Source: Sphingopyxis sp.
Lineage (GTDB): Bacteria > Pseudomonadota > Alphaproteobacteria > Sphingomonadales > Sphingomonadaceae
DNA: 39,957 bases
Assembly (NCBI GenBank): GCA_017745175.1
Contig: JAGHZY010000008.1
Location: forward strand, 1-39,957
Direction of reading: 5' to 3'
The position numbers and the translations under genes were made by a program. This document shows, one piece after another, positions 1 through 8,358 of the stretch (positions are counted from its first letter, which is position 1; each line of letters opens with the position of its first letter). The notes under the pieces were generated by a model, which was not told the DNA's origin, ran no database searches, and was given only the letters and a program-made list of their open reading frames with translations.

Positions 1-1
1 G

Positions 2-727
2 GTCGACGACGTGCAGATGCCGCCGGCGATGGCCGAGAAGCTTCCGACGAGCCTCAGCGAGGCCGTCGGGCTCACCCGCTCGCGACACCCCAAGGTGCTC
101 GAGGCGCAAGCCGATGTCGATGCCGCCAATGCCGAAGCCAAAAAGGCCAAGGGCGATTTCGCTCCGACGGTCGATCTCGAACTGTCGGGCCGGATCGGCG
201 ACGATATCGACGCCTTCCGCGGCGAGACGAACGACCTGCTCGGCCGCGTCGTGCTGCGCTGGGATATTTTCGACGGCGGGATCAACCGTGCGAAGTTCCA
301 GGAGATGGTGCGCCGCGCGAGCGAGAGCCGCTTCCGGCTGCACGAGGCCGAACGCAATGCCGAGGCCGACACGCGCCGTGCGTGGAACGCTCGCGAGACG
401 CAGACCGCCGTGTTCCGCGACCTCGTCGACCAGAGCAAGGCGACCGACGAACTCCTGCTGTCGTACCGCGACCAGTTTCGGGTCGGCCGCCGTTCGCTGC
501 TCGACGTTCTCGATGCGCAGAACACCCGCTTCAACGTCCAGGTCCGCGCCGAGACCGCACGCTTTTCAGAGATGTTCGCGGTTTATCAGATACTTGCCTC
601 GACCAACAACCTGCTTGATGCGTTCAATCTGACCGCGCCCGAATCGCGCCGTGTCTATGCGCGCGAACAGGTCGGTTACGGCCCGCCGGCACCCGCCGAA
701 CTCCAGCGTCGCCGTTACCCGCAATAA
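2..727 (+). CDS. TolC-family outer-membrane channel of a type I secretion system (5' truncated)
   Basis: This is the C-terminal part of an outer-membrane efflux/secretion channel; the frame is open to the left window edge, so the true start lies outside. A GTG at position 11 is in frame, but the protein clearly begins earlier because only the second TolC repeat is present. The visible part has long helical stretches rich in Ala, Glu and Arg, a beta-strand segment near FDGG, and the hallmark VGRRSLLDVLDAQN stretch that closes the second coiled-coil hairpin of this family. It would form the trans-periplasmic duct that docks to the adaptor encoded at 4015-5274. The ABC exporter starts 36 bp downstream, so both probably share a transcript. 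Family assignment is firm. A LapE/AprF-like role is inferred from the neighbours. Confidence 0.88.
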   Translation, partial: VDDVQMPPAMAEKLPTSLSEAVGLTRSRHPKVLEAQADVDAANAEAKKAKGDFAPTVDLELSGRIGDDIDAFRGETNDLLGRVVLRWDIFDGGINRAKFQEMVRRASESRFRLHEAERNAEADTRRAWNARETQTAVFRDLVDQSKATDELLLSYRDQFRVGRRSLLDVLDAQNTRFNVQVRAETARFSEMFAVYQILASTNNLLDAFNLTAPESRRVYAREQVGYGPPAPAELQRRRYPQ

Positions 728-763
728 TTTATCAATGGATTGATTCTAAAAAGAAATTTGAAC

Positions 764-2911
764 ATGGTGCAGAATCAATCCTCGATTGCGCGTATCGGCA
801 AGGAAGCGCCGGGCGATCCGCTGGTCGCCTGCATCCTTTTTCTTGCGCAGCATTTCGGCCAGAATTTCCAGCGCGGCGCGCTCGCGGCGCTCGCGCGCGA
901 TGAAAGGGGGTTCCTCCCCTTTCATCAGGCCGAGGCCGCGCTCGATCTCTGCTTCATCAACAATGAACGGCTGCATGCGCGCAAGGTCCGGAACCTCGCG
1001 CGCGACCTGCCCGCGATCGTCCGCCGCAAGGACGCATCGTGCGCGGTGCTGCTCGAAGCGAAGGACGATCAGTATCTGGTCTGGGAACCCGGCGCCGACG
1101 CGCCGGTCTGGGCCGACGAAGCGACGGTCGAGGACGGCTATGCCGGGCAGGCGGTGGCGGTCGCCGCCGATCCGACCGCGATCCGCGCCGAGGAACGGCC
1201 GTGGGACGAGCAGGCGAAGCGCCACTGGTTCTGGAGCGAGGTGCGGCGGATGCGCCGTTCCTTCTATCCGGTGCTCGGCGCGGCGCTGATGATCAACCTG
1301 CTCGGCTTCGCGCTGCCGCTCTTCACGATGAACGTCTACGACCGCGTCATCCCGAACAAGGCGGTGTCGAGCCTGTGGGTGCTCGCGATCGGCGCGCTGC
1401 TCGCCTTCGCCATCGAATTCACGCTGCGTCTCGCCCGTGCGACCCTGCTCGACGATCTGGGCCGCGAACTCGATGTCAAATTGTCCGAGAAGATTTTCTC
1501 GAAGGTGCTGAACATGCCGCTCGCCGACCGGCGCGGCAGCACCGGCATGCTCGCGCGGCGCGTGTCCGAATTCGAATCGGTGCGCGATTTCTTCGCCTCG
1601 ACGACGATCGTGCTCATCGTCGATCTTGTCTTCCTCTTCCTGTTCCTGATCATGATTGCCGTGCTCGCCGGCTGGCTCGCGCTTGTCCCGCTGACGATCA
1701 TCGCCGTTATGGGTGCCGCGGGCTATTTTCTCCAGCGGCGCATGGTGCAGGCGTCGCTCGACAATCAGGCCGACATGAGCATCCAGCATGCTATGCTGGT
1801 CGAGGCGATCGGCGGTGCCGAAACGGTCAAGAGCTGCGCCGCCGAGGGGCAGGTGCTCGGCCAGTGGCGACGGATGGTCGACACCAGCGCGCGGACGCAG
1901 GCGGCGATGCGCCGGACGGGGGCGGCCGCGATCAACCTTGCGACGCTCGGCCAGCAATTTTCGAGCCTCGCGCTCGTCGTCGGCGGTTTCTACCTCTTCG
2001 ATGCGGGCAAGATCTCGATGGGCGCGATCATCGCGATCGTCATGCTCGCCGGGCGCTCGATGGCCCCCGTCGGCCAGCTCGCCTTCCTGATGACGCGTGG
2101 TCGCCAGGCGGTCACGACGCTCGCGAGCATCCAGCAGATGATCGAGGCCGCCGACGAACGCCGCATGGGCAGCAGTGCACTGAACCTGACGATCGACACC
2201 GGCAATGTTTCGGTCGAGGGGCTGTGCTTCACCTATCCGGGCGCGGCCGCGCCATCGCTCACCGACATCGACCTCAAGATCGAGGCGGGCGAGCGGATCG
2301 CGATCGTCGGCCGCGTCGCGTCGGGCAAGTCGACGCTCGGGCGGCTGCTTTGCGGCCTCTATGCGCCGGAAGCGGGCAATATCTTTATCGACGGCCTCGA
2401 CAGCCGCCAGCATTCGCCGATCTACCTGCGGTCGCAATTCCGCTTCGTCGGGCAGGATGCGGTGCTGTTCAGCGGCTCGATCAAGCAGAATATGCAATAT
2501 TGCGCGCCGGAGGCGACCGACGCCGAATTGCTCGCGACCTTGCAGTCGATCGGCGCCGACCGCTTCATGGGCCGCGACGAAACCGGGCTCGACCGCGGGG
2601 CGGGCGAACGCGGCGGCCAGCTTTCGGGCGGGCAGCGCGGCTTCCTGACGATCGCCCGCGCGCTCGTCTCGCCCTCGCGCCTGCTCTTCCTCGACGAGCC
2701 GACGGGGGCGATGGACACGCAAAGCGAACGGCTCTTCATCGAGGCGCTCGACAAGGCCGTGGCGAGGTCGCAGACGATCGTCATCGCCACGCACCGCGAA
2801 GCGATCCTCCAGATGTGCGACCGTATCATCGTCATTGACGGCGGGCGCATCGTCGCCGACGGCCCGCGCGCCGAGATCCTCGCGCGATCGACCAGGGAAC
2901 CCGCATCATGA
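764..2911 (+). CDS. Type I secretion ABC exporter, LapB/HlyB-like permease-ATPase with degenerate C39 domain
   Basis: Inner-membrane exporter of about 715 residues that would energise one-step secretion of a large protein. Order of parts: an N-terminal C39-like domain (residues about 15-130), a transmembrane domain (about 165-450) and an ABC ATPase. Walker A GRVASGKST is at about 516-524, signature LSGGQ at 620-624, Walker B LLFLDE ending near 645, and the H-loop His near 677. In the C39-like domain the position of the catalytic Cys of true C39 peptidases reads DPLVAC, with Pro where Cys is expected, so it is probably a non-cleaving substrate-docking domain as in LapB and HlyB. I chose ATG 764; an in-frame TTG at 740 would add eight residues. 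The stop overlaps the next gene by 4 bp (ATGA). The substrate is not in the window. Confidence 0.92.
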   Translation: MVQNQSSIARIGKEAPGDPLVACILFLAQHFGQNFQRGALAALARDERGFLPFHQAEAALDLCFINNERLHARKVRNLARDLPAIVRRKDASCAVLLEAKDDQYLVWEPGADAPVWADEATVEDGYAGQAVAVAADPTAIRAEERPWDEQAKRHWFWSEVRRMRRSFYPVLGAALMINLLGFALPLFTMNVYDRVIPNKAVSSLWVLAIGALLAFAIEFTLRLARATLLDDLGRELDVKLSEKIFSKVLNMPLADRRGSTGMLARRVSEFESVRDFFASTTIVLIVDLVFLFLFLIMIAVLAGWLALVPLTIIAVMGAAGYFLQRRMVQASLDNQADMSIQHAMLVEAIGGAETVKSCAAEGQVLGQWRRMVDTSARTQAAMRRTGAAAINLATLGQQFSSLALVVGGFYLFDAGKISMGAIIAIVMLAGRSMAPVGQLAFLMTRGRQAVTTLASIQQMIEAADERRMGSSALNLTIDTGNVSVEGLCFTYPGAAAPSLTDIDLKIEAGERIAIVGRVASGKSTLGRLLCGLYAPEAGNIFIDGLDSRQHSPIYLRSQFRFVGQDAVLFSGSIKQNMQYCAPEATDAELLATLQSIGADRFMGRDETGLDRGAGERGGQLSGGQRGFLTIARALVSPSRLLFLDEPTGAMDTQSERLFIEALDKAVARSQTIVIATHREAILQMCDRIIVIDGGRIVADGPRAEILARSTREPAS

Positions 2912-4011
2912 TCCCCGAACTCAACATCGGGCGTGCCGGCGCCGCGCGTGCCGGGGAGGCGCCGTGGGCTGATGACGACGCGCTTCGGCAGGGTCCGCCG
3001 AAGAGCCTGAAGCTGGTCCTGCTGGGGTTCGGGCTGCTCGCGGCGGCGATCCTCTTCGCCTCGTCGAACGACCGCCTGACGCATTTCATCGAGGACATGG
3101 TTGCCGGCTGGAGCGCCGATCCGGTCGAAACCGCAAAGGCGGCGAAGCAAAAGGCGATCGCGAAGCTGATCACCGATACCGAGACCGACTCGGTCGTCCC
3201 GGCGGCCGAAGGCGCCGACGCCGTCGCGCGCAACGCGCTGCTTCCGGTTTCGGCGCTCCCGGTCGAGGCCGCGCGGCCCTTCATCATGCCGACGATCTCG
3301 CTTGCCCAGTCGACCAACGCGCAGCGCTGCCTGACGCAGGCGATCTATTATGAGGCCGCGACCGAATCCGACGCGGGCAAGGCGGCGGTAGCGCAGGTCA
3401 TCCTCAACCGCGTGAAGCATCCGGCCTATCCGAACACCGTTTGCGGCGTCATCTACCAGGGCAGCTCGCGCCCCGGTTGCCAGTTCAGCTTCGCGTGCGA
3501 CGGGTCGATGCGCCGCCCGCCGGTGCCGGCGTTGTGGCGTCGCTCGGCCGAGATCGCGCGCGCCGCGCTGGCGGGGCATGTCGAGGCGAGCGTCGGCATG
3601 GCGACACATTATCACGCCAACTATGTCCTGCCGCGCTGGGCACCCAAGCTCACCAAGATCGAACAGATCGGCGCGCATATCTTCTATCGCTGGCCCGGAT
3701 CGTGGGGGAAGCCCGGGGCCTTCTCCGATGCCTATGCCGGCACCGAATTCATCCCCGCCTTCAGCCAGCTCTATCAGGGCGGCCCCGCGACAGCCGAAGT
3801 ACTGCCGGGCGAAGCGATCGTGATCGAGGGCGTCCCGCCGCCGCGCGACCCGACCGACCACCGCGCCGACAATGATATCGGCGGCCGCGTCGACGTCACC
3901 AAGGGCTGGGTTCCGAACATTCCCGACCCGACGCAGGCCAAGTCGCGCTTCGACAGCCTGACGAGCCAGCAGGGCGCGACCGCCACGCCCGAAGCCCAAC
4001 CCGGAAAATAA
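2908..4011 (+). CDS. SleB-type cell-wall hydrolase with N-terminal membrane anchor
   Basis: The protein has 367 residues. A single hydrophobic segment at about 34-52 should anchor it in the inner membrane. After a variable linker, residues about 138-255 match the Hydrolase_2/SleB family, with AIYYEAATES around the probable catalytic Glu149, then VAQVILNRV and a Cys-containing segment with CGVIYQG and CQFSFACDGS. Family members cleave peptidoglycan glycan strands (lytic transglycosylase or amidase-like activity; the exact bond is not settled from sequence). It sits between the ABC exporter (4 bp overlap) and the adaptor (3 bp gap), so it is almost certainly co-translated with the secretion machine. 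A local role in opening the wall for the envelope-spanning complex is an inference. The C-terminal 100 residues are Pro/Ala/Gly-rich and not recognised. Confidence 0.85.
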   Translation: MIPELNIGRAGAARAGEAPWADDDALRQGPPKSLKLVLLGFGLLAAAILFASSNDRLTHFIEDMVAGWSADPVETAKAAKQKAIAKLITDTETDSVVPAAEGADAVARNALLPVSALPVEAARPFIMPTISLAQSTNAQRCLTQAIYYEAATESDAGKAAVAQVILNRVKHPAYPNTVCGVIYQGSSRPGCQFSFACDGSMRRPPVPALWRRSAEIARAALAGHVEASVGMATHYHANYVLPRWAPKLTKIEQIGAHIFYRWPGSWGKPGAFSDAYAGTEFIPAFSQLYQGGPATAEVLPGEAIVIEGVPPPRDPTDHRADNDIGGRVDVTKGWVPNIPDPTQAKSRFDSLTSQQGATATPEAQPGK

Positions 4012-4014
4012 CAG

Positions 4015-5274
4015 ATGTCGATCGTGCAATATTGGCAGCGACTCCGCGGAAGCGAACAGATCATGGTCGCGGCGGCGGCGGGCTTCGTCCTCTTCCTGCT
4101 GTGGGCGAGTATCGCGCGTGTCGACGAAGTGTCGCGCGGGCAGGGACGCGTGATCCCGTCGTCGAAGGTGCAGATCATCCAGTCGGCCGAACCCTCGACG
4201 ATCCGCGAGATTCTCGTCCGCTCGGGGCAGACGGTGGCCAAGGGCCAGCTGCTCGTGCGTCTCGACAATACGACGTCGCAGTCCGAACTCGGCCAGCTCG
4301 AAACCGAAAATGCGCGGCTTGCCCAGCGCGCCGCGCGCCTTGCCGGCGAAGGCGGGAGTGGCGTCGGTTGCAGCGGTGCCGACTGCGGCGACGAAGCACG
4401 CCTCGCCGAGGTGCGGCGCTCGTCGCTGCAAAGCCAGCTCGCCGCGCTCTCGGCCGGGGTCGAGCAGCGCCGCCGCGACATGGGGGAGGCGCAGGCGACC
4501 GCCGCATCGCTCGAAAGCAGCCTGCGCCTCGCGCGCGAACAGGTCGCGATGCTCGAACCGCTCGCCGCGAAGGGCGTTGTCCCGCAGACCGAGCTGCTTT
4601 CGGCGCAGCGCGAGGTTGTTGATATCCAGGGCCGTCTCGCTGCGGCGCGGCAGGCGATTTCGCGGTCGCAGGCCGCGGTGCGCGAAGCGGGCGCCGAAGT
4701 GTCGCGCGCGCGTTTCGACTTCCAGCAGGAGGCGCTCAACGAACGCAGCCAGCTGACGACGAAGATGGCGGTGAATCAGGAAACGATCCGTGGCGCCGCG
4801 GGGCGGCTCGCGCGGTCAGAGATCCGTTCGCCGACGCGCGGGGTGGTCAACGACCTTCTTGTCAACACGCTCGGGGGCTATGTGAATGCGGGCGAACAGA
4901 TCATGCAGATCGTACCCTTGGGCGACAAATTGCTGATCGAGACGCGCGTCACTCCGCGCGATATCGCCTTCATCAAGGTCGGCGACCCCGCGAACGTCAA
5001 GGTCACCGCCTATGATTTCTCGATCTATGGCGGGCTCAACGGCAAGGTCGTGCGCGTGTCGGCCGACAGCATCTATGACGAGGTCGAGCGGCAGGCCTAT
5101 TTCACCGTCGTTGTCGAAACGACGAACAGCTATCTGACCTCGAACGGCCGGCGACTACCGATTACCCCCGGCATGCTGTGCGATGTCGAGATCGTCACCG
5201 GCAAGAAATCGGTGCTGAGCTACCTGCTGAAACCGGTCTTGAAGGTCAGCGGATCGGCGCTCACCGAACGCTGA
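4015..5274 (+). CDS. HlyD-family periplasmic adaptor of type I secretion (LapC-like)
   Basis: Membrane fusion protein of 419 residues. One transmembrane helix lies at about 17-33. It is followed by a lipoyl half-motif (IREILVRSGQTVAKGQLLVRLD), a long coiled-coil hairpin (about 85-270) and the second half with the family signature LPITPGM near 382-388. The C-terminal end, KPVLKVSGSALTER, resembles the usual HlyD/LapC tail, which supports the stop at 5274. It would bridge the ABC exporter and the outer-membrane channel. Two closely spaced cysteines (CSGADC) interrupt the first coiled-coil arm, which is unusual for a periplasmic helical hairpin and could form a disulfide. Its last 55 bp overlap the protease gene on the opposite strand. 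It starts 3 bp after the hydrolase stop. Confidence 0.93.
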   Translation: MSIVQYWQRLRGSEQIMVAAAAGFVLFLLWASIARVDEVSRGQGRVIPSSKVQIIQSAEPSTIREILVRSGQTVAKGQLLVRLDNTTSQSELGQLETENARLAQRAARLAGEGGSGVGCSGADCGDEARLAEVRRSSLQSQLAALSAGVEQRRRDMGEAQATAASLESSLRLAREQVAMLEPLAAKGVVPQTELLSAQREVVDIQGRLAAARQAISRSQAAVREAGAEVSRARFDFQQEALNERSQLTTKMAVNQETIRGAAGRLARSEIRSPTRGVVNDLLVNTLGGYVNAGEQIMQIVPLGDKLLIETRVTPRDIAFIKVGDPANVKVTAYDFSIYGGLNGKVVRVSADSIYDEVERQAYFTVVVETTNSYLTSNGRRLPITPGMLCDVEIVTGKKSVLSYLLKPVLKVSGSALTER

Positions 5275-6293
5275 TTGTTGAGCGCGAGCGTATAGCTCTT
5301 CTCCGACGCCGGAAGCGCCGCGAGATTCGGCGAAGGCTGCGTGCCGCGATAGGCGTGGACCCAGCGCCGGTTCTCGCTGAACGACAGCACGGGGCGAACC
5401 GAATTGGACCCGCTGCCATCGTACAGCCGGTCGGTGACATTATCGAGCACCAGCTTGCCCGCATTGGTCTGGACGAGCAGGAAGGCATGGTCGGCATTCG
5501 CGGCGAGGTCGCGGAGCAGCACCAGCTTCATCCGGTCGGCATCGATTCCGGCGGCGCGCAGCATCTGCATCTTCAGGATCGCGAAATCCTCGCAATCGCC
5601 GCTGCCGCGCGCGATCGTCTGTTCGGCGGTCGCCCAGAAATCGCGCTGACGATAATTGCGATCGTCACCGACATAGGCGATCTCGCGATTGACCCATTGA
5701 TTGACGCGCGCGAGCAGCTCCCGCTCGTTCAGCCCCGACGAAACATTCGCGCGGTGCAGCTTGGCCTGCATCAGCCCGGCGGGCGCGGCGCGGCGGACAT
5801 GGTCCCAGCGGTCGTCGAAGCGCGTGCGCTTGACCGGGATCGCGCGCGTGCCGAGTTCGGCGGCCGGATCATATTCCGCGGTTTCGGTGAGCGGGGCAAG
5901 GATCGACGACGCGCCGCAGCCCCGGGGAGGCGCGAAGGAGATCGGGGCGCGGCTGGCGGGCTCGAGTGTCTGCCGAACGGCGAAGGCGTCGAGACCGGCG
6001 GCGACCGGCGCTGCTGCAGCCGGTCCGGAGGCCGCGGCGCCTTGCTGGTCGGCGCGGATCCGGTCGAGTGCACTCGGCGTGCCGCCCAATATGGCGCGGG
6101 AGATATCGACCCGCGCCGGCGGCGCATAGGCCGCCGCGACGGGGCACATAGCCTTGCTCGCCGCCAACGATTTGTCGTTGAGCAGCTTCGATGAGGCGTG
6201 GGCGGCCGACGGAGTCAGCGCCGCAGCGGCAAGGGCGACCGAGACAGGAAGCCATCGCGACTCGCCAGCGACAAGATGGGCATGCTTTCTCAT
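5220..6293 (-). CDS. Transglutaminase-like cysteine protease (BTLCP family, LapG-like)
   Basis: A 357-residue exported protein with a signal peptide ending near AAHASS (about residue 34), a weakly conserved 100-residue linker and a bacterial transglutaminase-like cysteine protease domain at about 135-310. The catalytic triad is visible: Cys234 in SGDCEDFAI, His269 in ADHAFLLV and Asp284 in LVLDNV. LapG enzymes of this family cut the N-terminal retention module of giant adhesins exported by LapBCE systems, releasing biofilm cells when c-di-GMP falls. Its gene converges on a LapB/C/E-like operon, which supports such a role. No LapD-like receptor or adhesin is visible in the window. It lies 86 bp downstream of cobU on the same strand with no evident terminator between them. 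Start ATG at 6293 precedes the signal peptide. Confidence 0.87.
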   Translation of the reverse strand: MRKHAHLVAGESRWLPVSVALAAAALTPSAAHASSKLLNDKSLAASKAMCPVAAAYAPPARVDISRAILGGTPSALDRIRADQQGAAASGPAAAAPVAAGLDAFAVRQTLEPASRAPISFAPPRGCGASSILAPLTETAEYDPAAELGTRAIPVKRTRFDDRWDHVRRAAPAGLMQAKLHRANVSSGLNERELLARVNQWVNREIAYVGDDRNYRQRDFWATAEQTIARGSGDCEDFAILKMQMLRAAGIDADRMKLVLLRDLAANADHAFLLVQTNAGKLVLDNVTDRLYDGSGSNSVRPVLSFSENRRWVHAYRGTQPSPNLAALPASEKSYTLALNNQRSVSADPLTFKTGFSR

Positions 6294-6379
6294 GCGGCCC
6301 GATTTGACGTGGCTGCGTGAGGATATGCTTCATGACGATAGTAAACACGCCATTCAGCACGTTTCGGGGAACGGGCGCT

Positions 6380-6904
6380 CTAGCCCCGGCGCGGCTTCAG
6401 CGTCAGGGGCAGGCCGGCGGTCAGCAGCACCACTTCCCGCGCCGTCGCCGCTACCGACTGGTTGAGCAATCCCGCCGCGTCGCGGAATGCCCGCGCGAGC
6501 GCATTGTCGGGTACGATGCCGAGTCCAACCTCGTTGGCGACGAGGATCAGCGTACCATCGAAGCGGCTGATTGCATCGCATAATTGGCGGCTTGCGCGCG
6601 GAATATCGGCGTTGGCGAGCAGCAGGTTCGACACCCAGAGCGTCAGGCAATCGACGAGTACGAGCGCGTCGTCGCCATTCAGCGCATCGAGCGCGGCCGG
6701 CAGGTCGCGCGGCGCCTCGACGGTGCGCCATCGCGCGTCGCGATCGGCCTGGTGGTGCGCGATTCGCGCGCGCATTTCGTCGTCGAAGGCCTCGGCGGTC
6801 GCGACGAAGACCGGATGGCCGCCCGCGGCTTCGGCGCGCGCCTGCGCATAGCGACTCTTGCCCGACCGCGCCCCGCCGAGCACGAACAGCGACGATCCGC
6901 TCAT
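6380..6904 (-). CDS. cobU: Bifunctional adenosylcobinamide kinase / adenosylcobinamide-phosphate guanylyltransferase
   Basis: A 174-residue cytoplasmic enzyme that phosphorylates adenosylcobinamide and then attaches GMP, giving the activated substrate for CobS. The P-loop GGARSGKS is at residues 10-17. RIAHHQADR carries the His that is guanylylated in Cob[13 protein letters not shown] and [11 protein letters not shown] complete the family pattern, and the length is normal. This gene is called cobP in many alphaproteobacteria. Its ATG overlaps the cobQ stop by 4 bp (ATGA), and it is the last gene of the riboswitch-led corrinoid operon. Confidence 0.95.
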   Translation of the reverse strand: MSGSSLFVLGGARSGKSRYAQARAEAAGGHPVFVATAEAFDDEMRARIAHHQADRDARWRTVEAPRDLPAALDALNGDDALVLVDCLTLWVSNLLLANADIPRASRQLCDAISRFDGTLILVANEVGLGIVPDNALARAFRDAAGLLNQSVAATAREVVLLTAGLPLTLKPRRG

Positions 6905-8358
6905 GCGTCTATCCCTGCGATCTGCAGCATGGCGTCGATGTCGGCGTGGCGCGCAAACTCGGCAGCGATATCGTCGAGCGCGCCATCGACGTCGGCGGCA
7001 TAGTCGCGGCCGCTGCCTGCGACGCCGATCCGAGCGAGCAGCGCATGACGCAATCCGGGCGACGCGAACAGGCCGTGGAGATAGGAGCCGATCACATGAC
7101 CGTCGCTGCTGACCGCGCCGTCGCGGCCGCCGCCTTCGAGCACGGCAAAGGGGCGTTCGGTGCCGGGACCATGCGTCTCACCCATATGCATCTCATAGCC
7201 TCCGACCGGCGCGTCAAGCGCCGTTCCCTCGACATGACGCAGCATCTTGGCCGGCGACAGCACCGTTTCGACATCGAGCAGGCCGAGCCCCTCGACCTCG
7301 GCGGGCGCGCCCTCGATCCCCAGCGGATCGGCGATCCGCCTGCCCAGCATCTGATAGCCGCCACACAGCCCGACGATCAGCGCGCCGCGCCGGTGATGCG
7401 CCCGAATGTCGATATCCCAGCCTTCGGCGCGGAGCGCCGCGAGATCGGCGATCGTCGCCTTCGATCCGGGCAGGACGATCATCGCCGCCCCGACGGGGAT
7501 CGGGCGCCCCGGCGGCACCATCACGACCTCGACCCCGGGTTCGAGCTTCAGCGGATCGAGATCGTCGAAATTCGAGATCCGCGGCAGGATCGGGCAGGCG
7601 ATCATCCGCCGCCCCTCGCGCGGGTCGGCGGGGCGTTCGAGGATCACCGCATCCTCGCTCGGCAGCCGCGCCGCGGCGCCCAGCCACGGGACGACGCCCA
7701 GACCTTGCCAGCCGCTCCGCCGCTCGATCTCGCGATAGCCATCCTCGAACAGCGCGGGGTCGCCGCGGAACTTGTTGATCAGGAAGCCGCGGATCATCGC
7801 GGCGTCTTCCGCGTCGATCACAGCGCGCGTCCCGACGAGCGAGGCGATCACCCCGCCGCGGTCGATATCGCCGATCAGCACGACGGGCACGTCGGCAGCG
7901 CGGGCGAAGCCCATATTCGCGATATCGCCCCCCCGCAGATTGATCTCGGCAGGCGACCCGGCGCCCTCGACGATCACGATATCGCACTGGCCCTGCAGCC
8001 GGCGGTAGCTTTCGAGCACCTCGGTCATAAGCGCGCCGCGCGCTTCGCGGAAATTGCCGCTGCCCAATGTCCCGCGCACGCGGCCGTGGACGATCAGCTG
8101 CGAGGTCCGGTCCGCTTGCGGTTTCAGCAGCACCGGGTTCATGTCGCTATGCGGTTCGGCGCGGCAGGCGATGGCCTGTAGCGCCTGTGCACGGCCGATC
8201 TCGCCGCCATCGGCGGTGACCGCGGCGTTGTTCGACATATTCTGCGGCTTGAACGGCAGGACGCGGAGCCCCCGATTCGCAAGCGTCCGGCAGAGCGCGG
8301 CGACGAGCACCGACTTGCCGACGTCGGAGCCGGTGCCCTGAAGCATCAGCGCAGCCAT
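6901..8358 (-). CDS. cobQ: Cobyric acid synthase, glutamine-hydrolysing
   Basis: The 485-residue enzyme amidates carboxylates b, d, e and g of adenosylcobyrinic acid a,c-diamide to give adenosylcobyric acid. The N-terminal P-loop-like GTGSDVGKS is at residues 8-16, followed by the FKPQNMSNN motif, and [12 protein letters not shown] lies in the synthase domain. The C-terminal glutamine amidotransferase domain has its nucleophile at Cys332 in LCGGYQML. The open frame extends 36 residues further upstream, but that stretch is Arg-rich antisense-like sequence. Starting at ATG 8358 puts MAALMLQG directly ahead of the P-loop, as in the family. The start overlaps the cobD 3' end by 13 bp, and the stop overlaps cobU by 4 bp. 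Confidence 0.95.
   Translation of the reverse strand: MAALMLQGTGSDVGKSVLVAALCRTLANRGLRVLPFKPQNMSNNAAVTADGGEIGRAQALQAIACRAEPHSDMNPVLLKPQADRTSQLIVHGRVRGTLGSGNFREARGALMTEVLESYRRLQGQCDIVIVEGAGSPAEINLRGGDIANMGFARAADVPVVLIGDIDRGGVIASLVGTRAVIDAEDAAMIRGFLINKFRGDPALFEDGYREIERRSGWQGLGVVPWLGAAARLPSEDAVILERPADPREGRRMIACPILPRISNFDDLDPLKLEPGVEVVMVPPGRPIPVGAAMIVLPGSKATIADLAALRAEGWDIDIRAHHRRGALIVGLCGGYQMLGRRIADPLGIEGAPAEVEGLGLLDVETVLSPAKMLRHVEGTALDAPVGGYEMHMGETHGPGTERPFAVLEGGGRDGAVSSDGHVIGSYLHGLFASPGLRHALLARIGVAGSGRDYAADVDGALDDIAAEFARHADIDAMLQIAGIDA

Noticed and set aside
746..2794. Long open frame (682 codons) antisense to the ABC exporter
   Set aside because: Arg/Asp/His-rich composition without any family motif; typical mirror frame of a GC-rich gene. 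The plus strand has complete ABC motifs.
2422..4431. Long minus-strand open frame across exporter, hydrolase and adaptor genes
   Set aside because: Spans three well-supported plus-strand genes and shows only low-complexity Arg/Ala/Asp sequence.
6571..8181. Plus-strand open frame opposite cobU and cobQ (536 codons)
   Set aside because: No recognisable domain; the minus strand has full CobU and CobQ motifs with overlapping start and stop codons.
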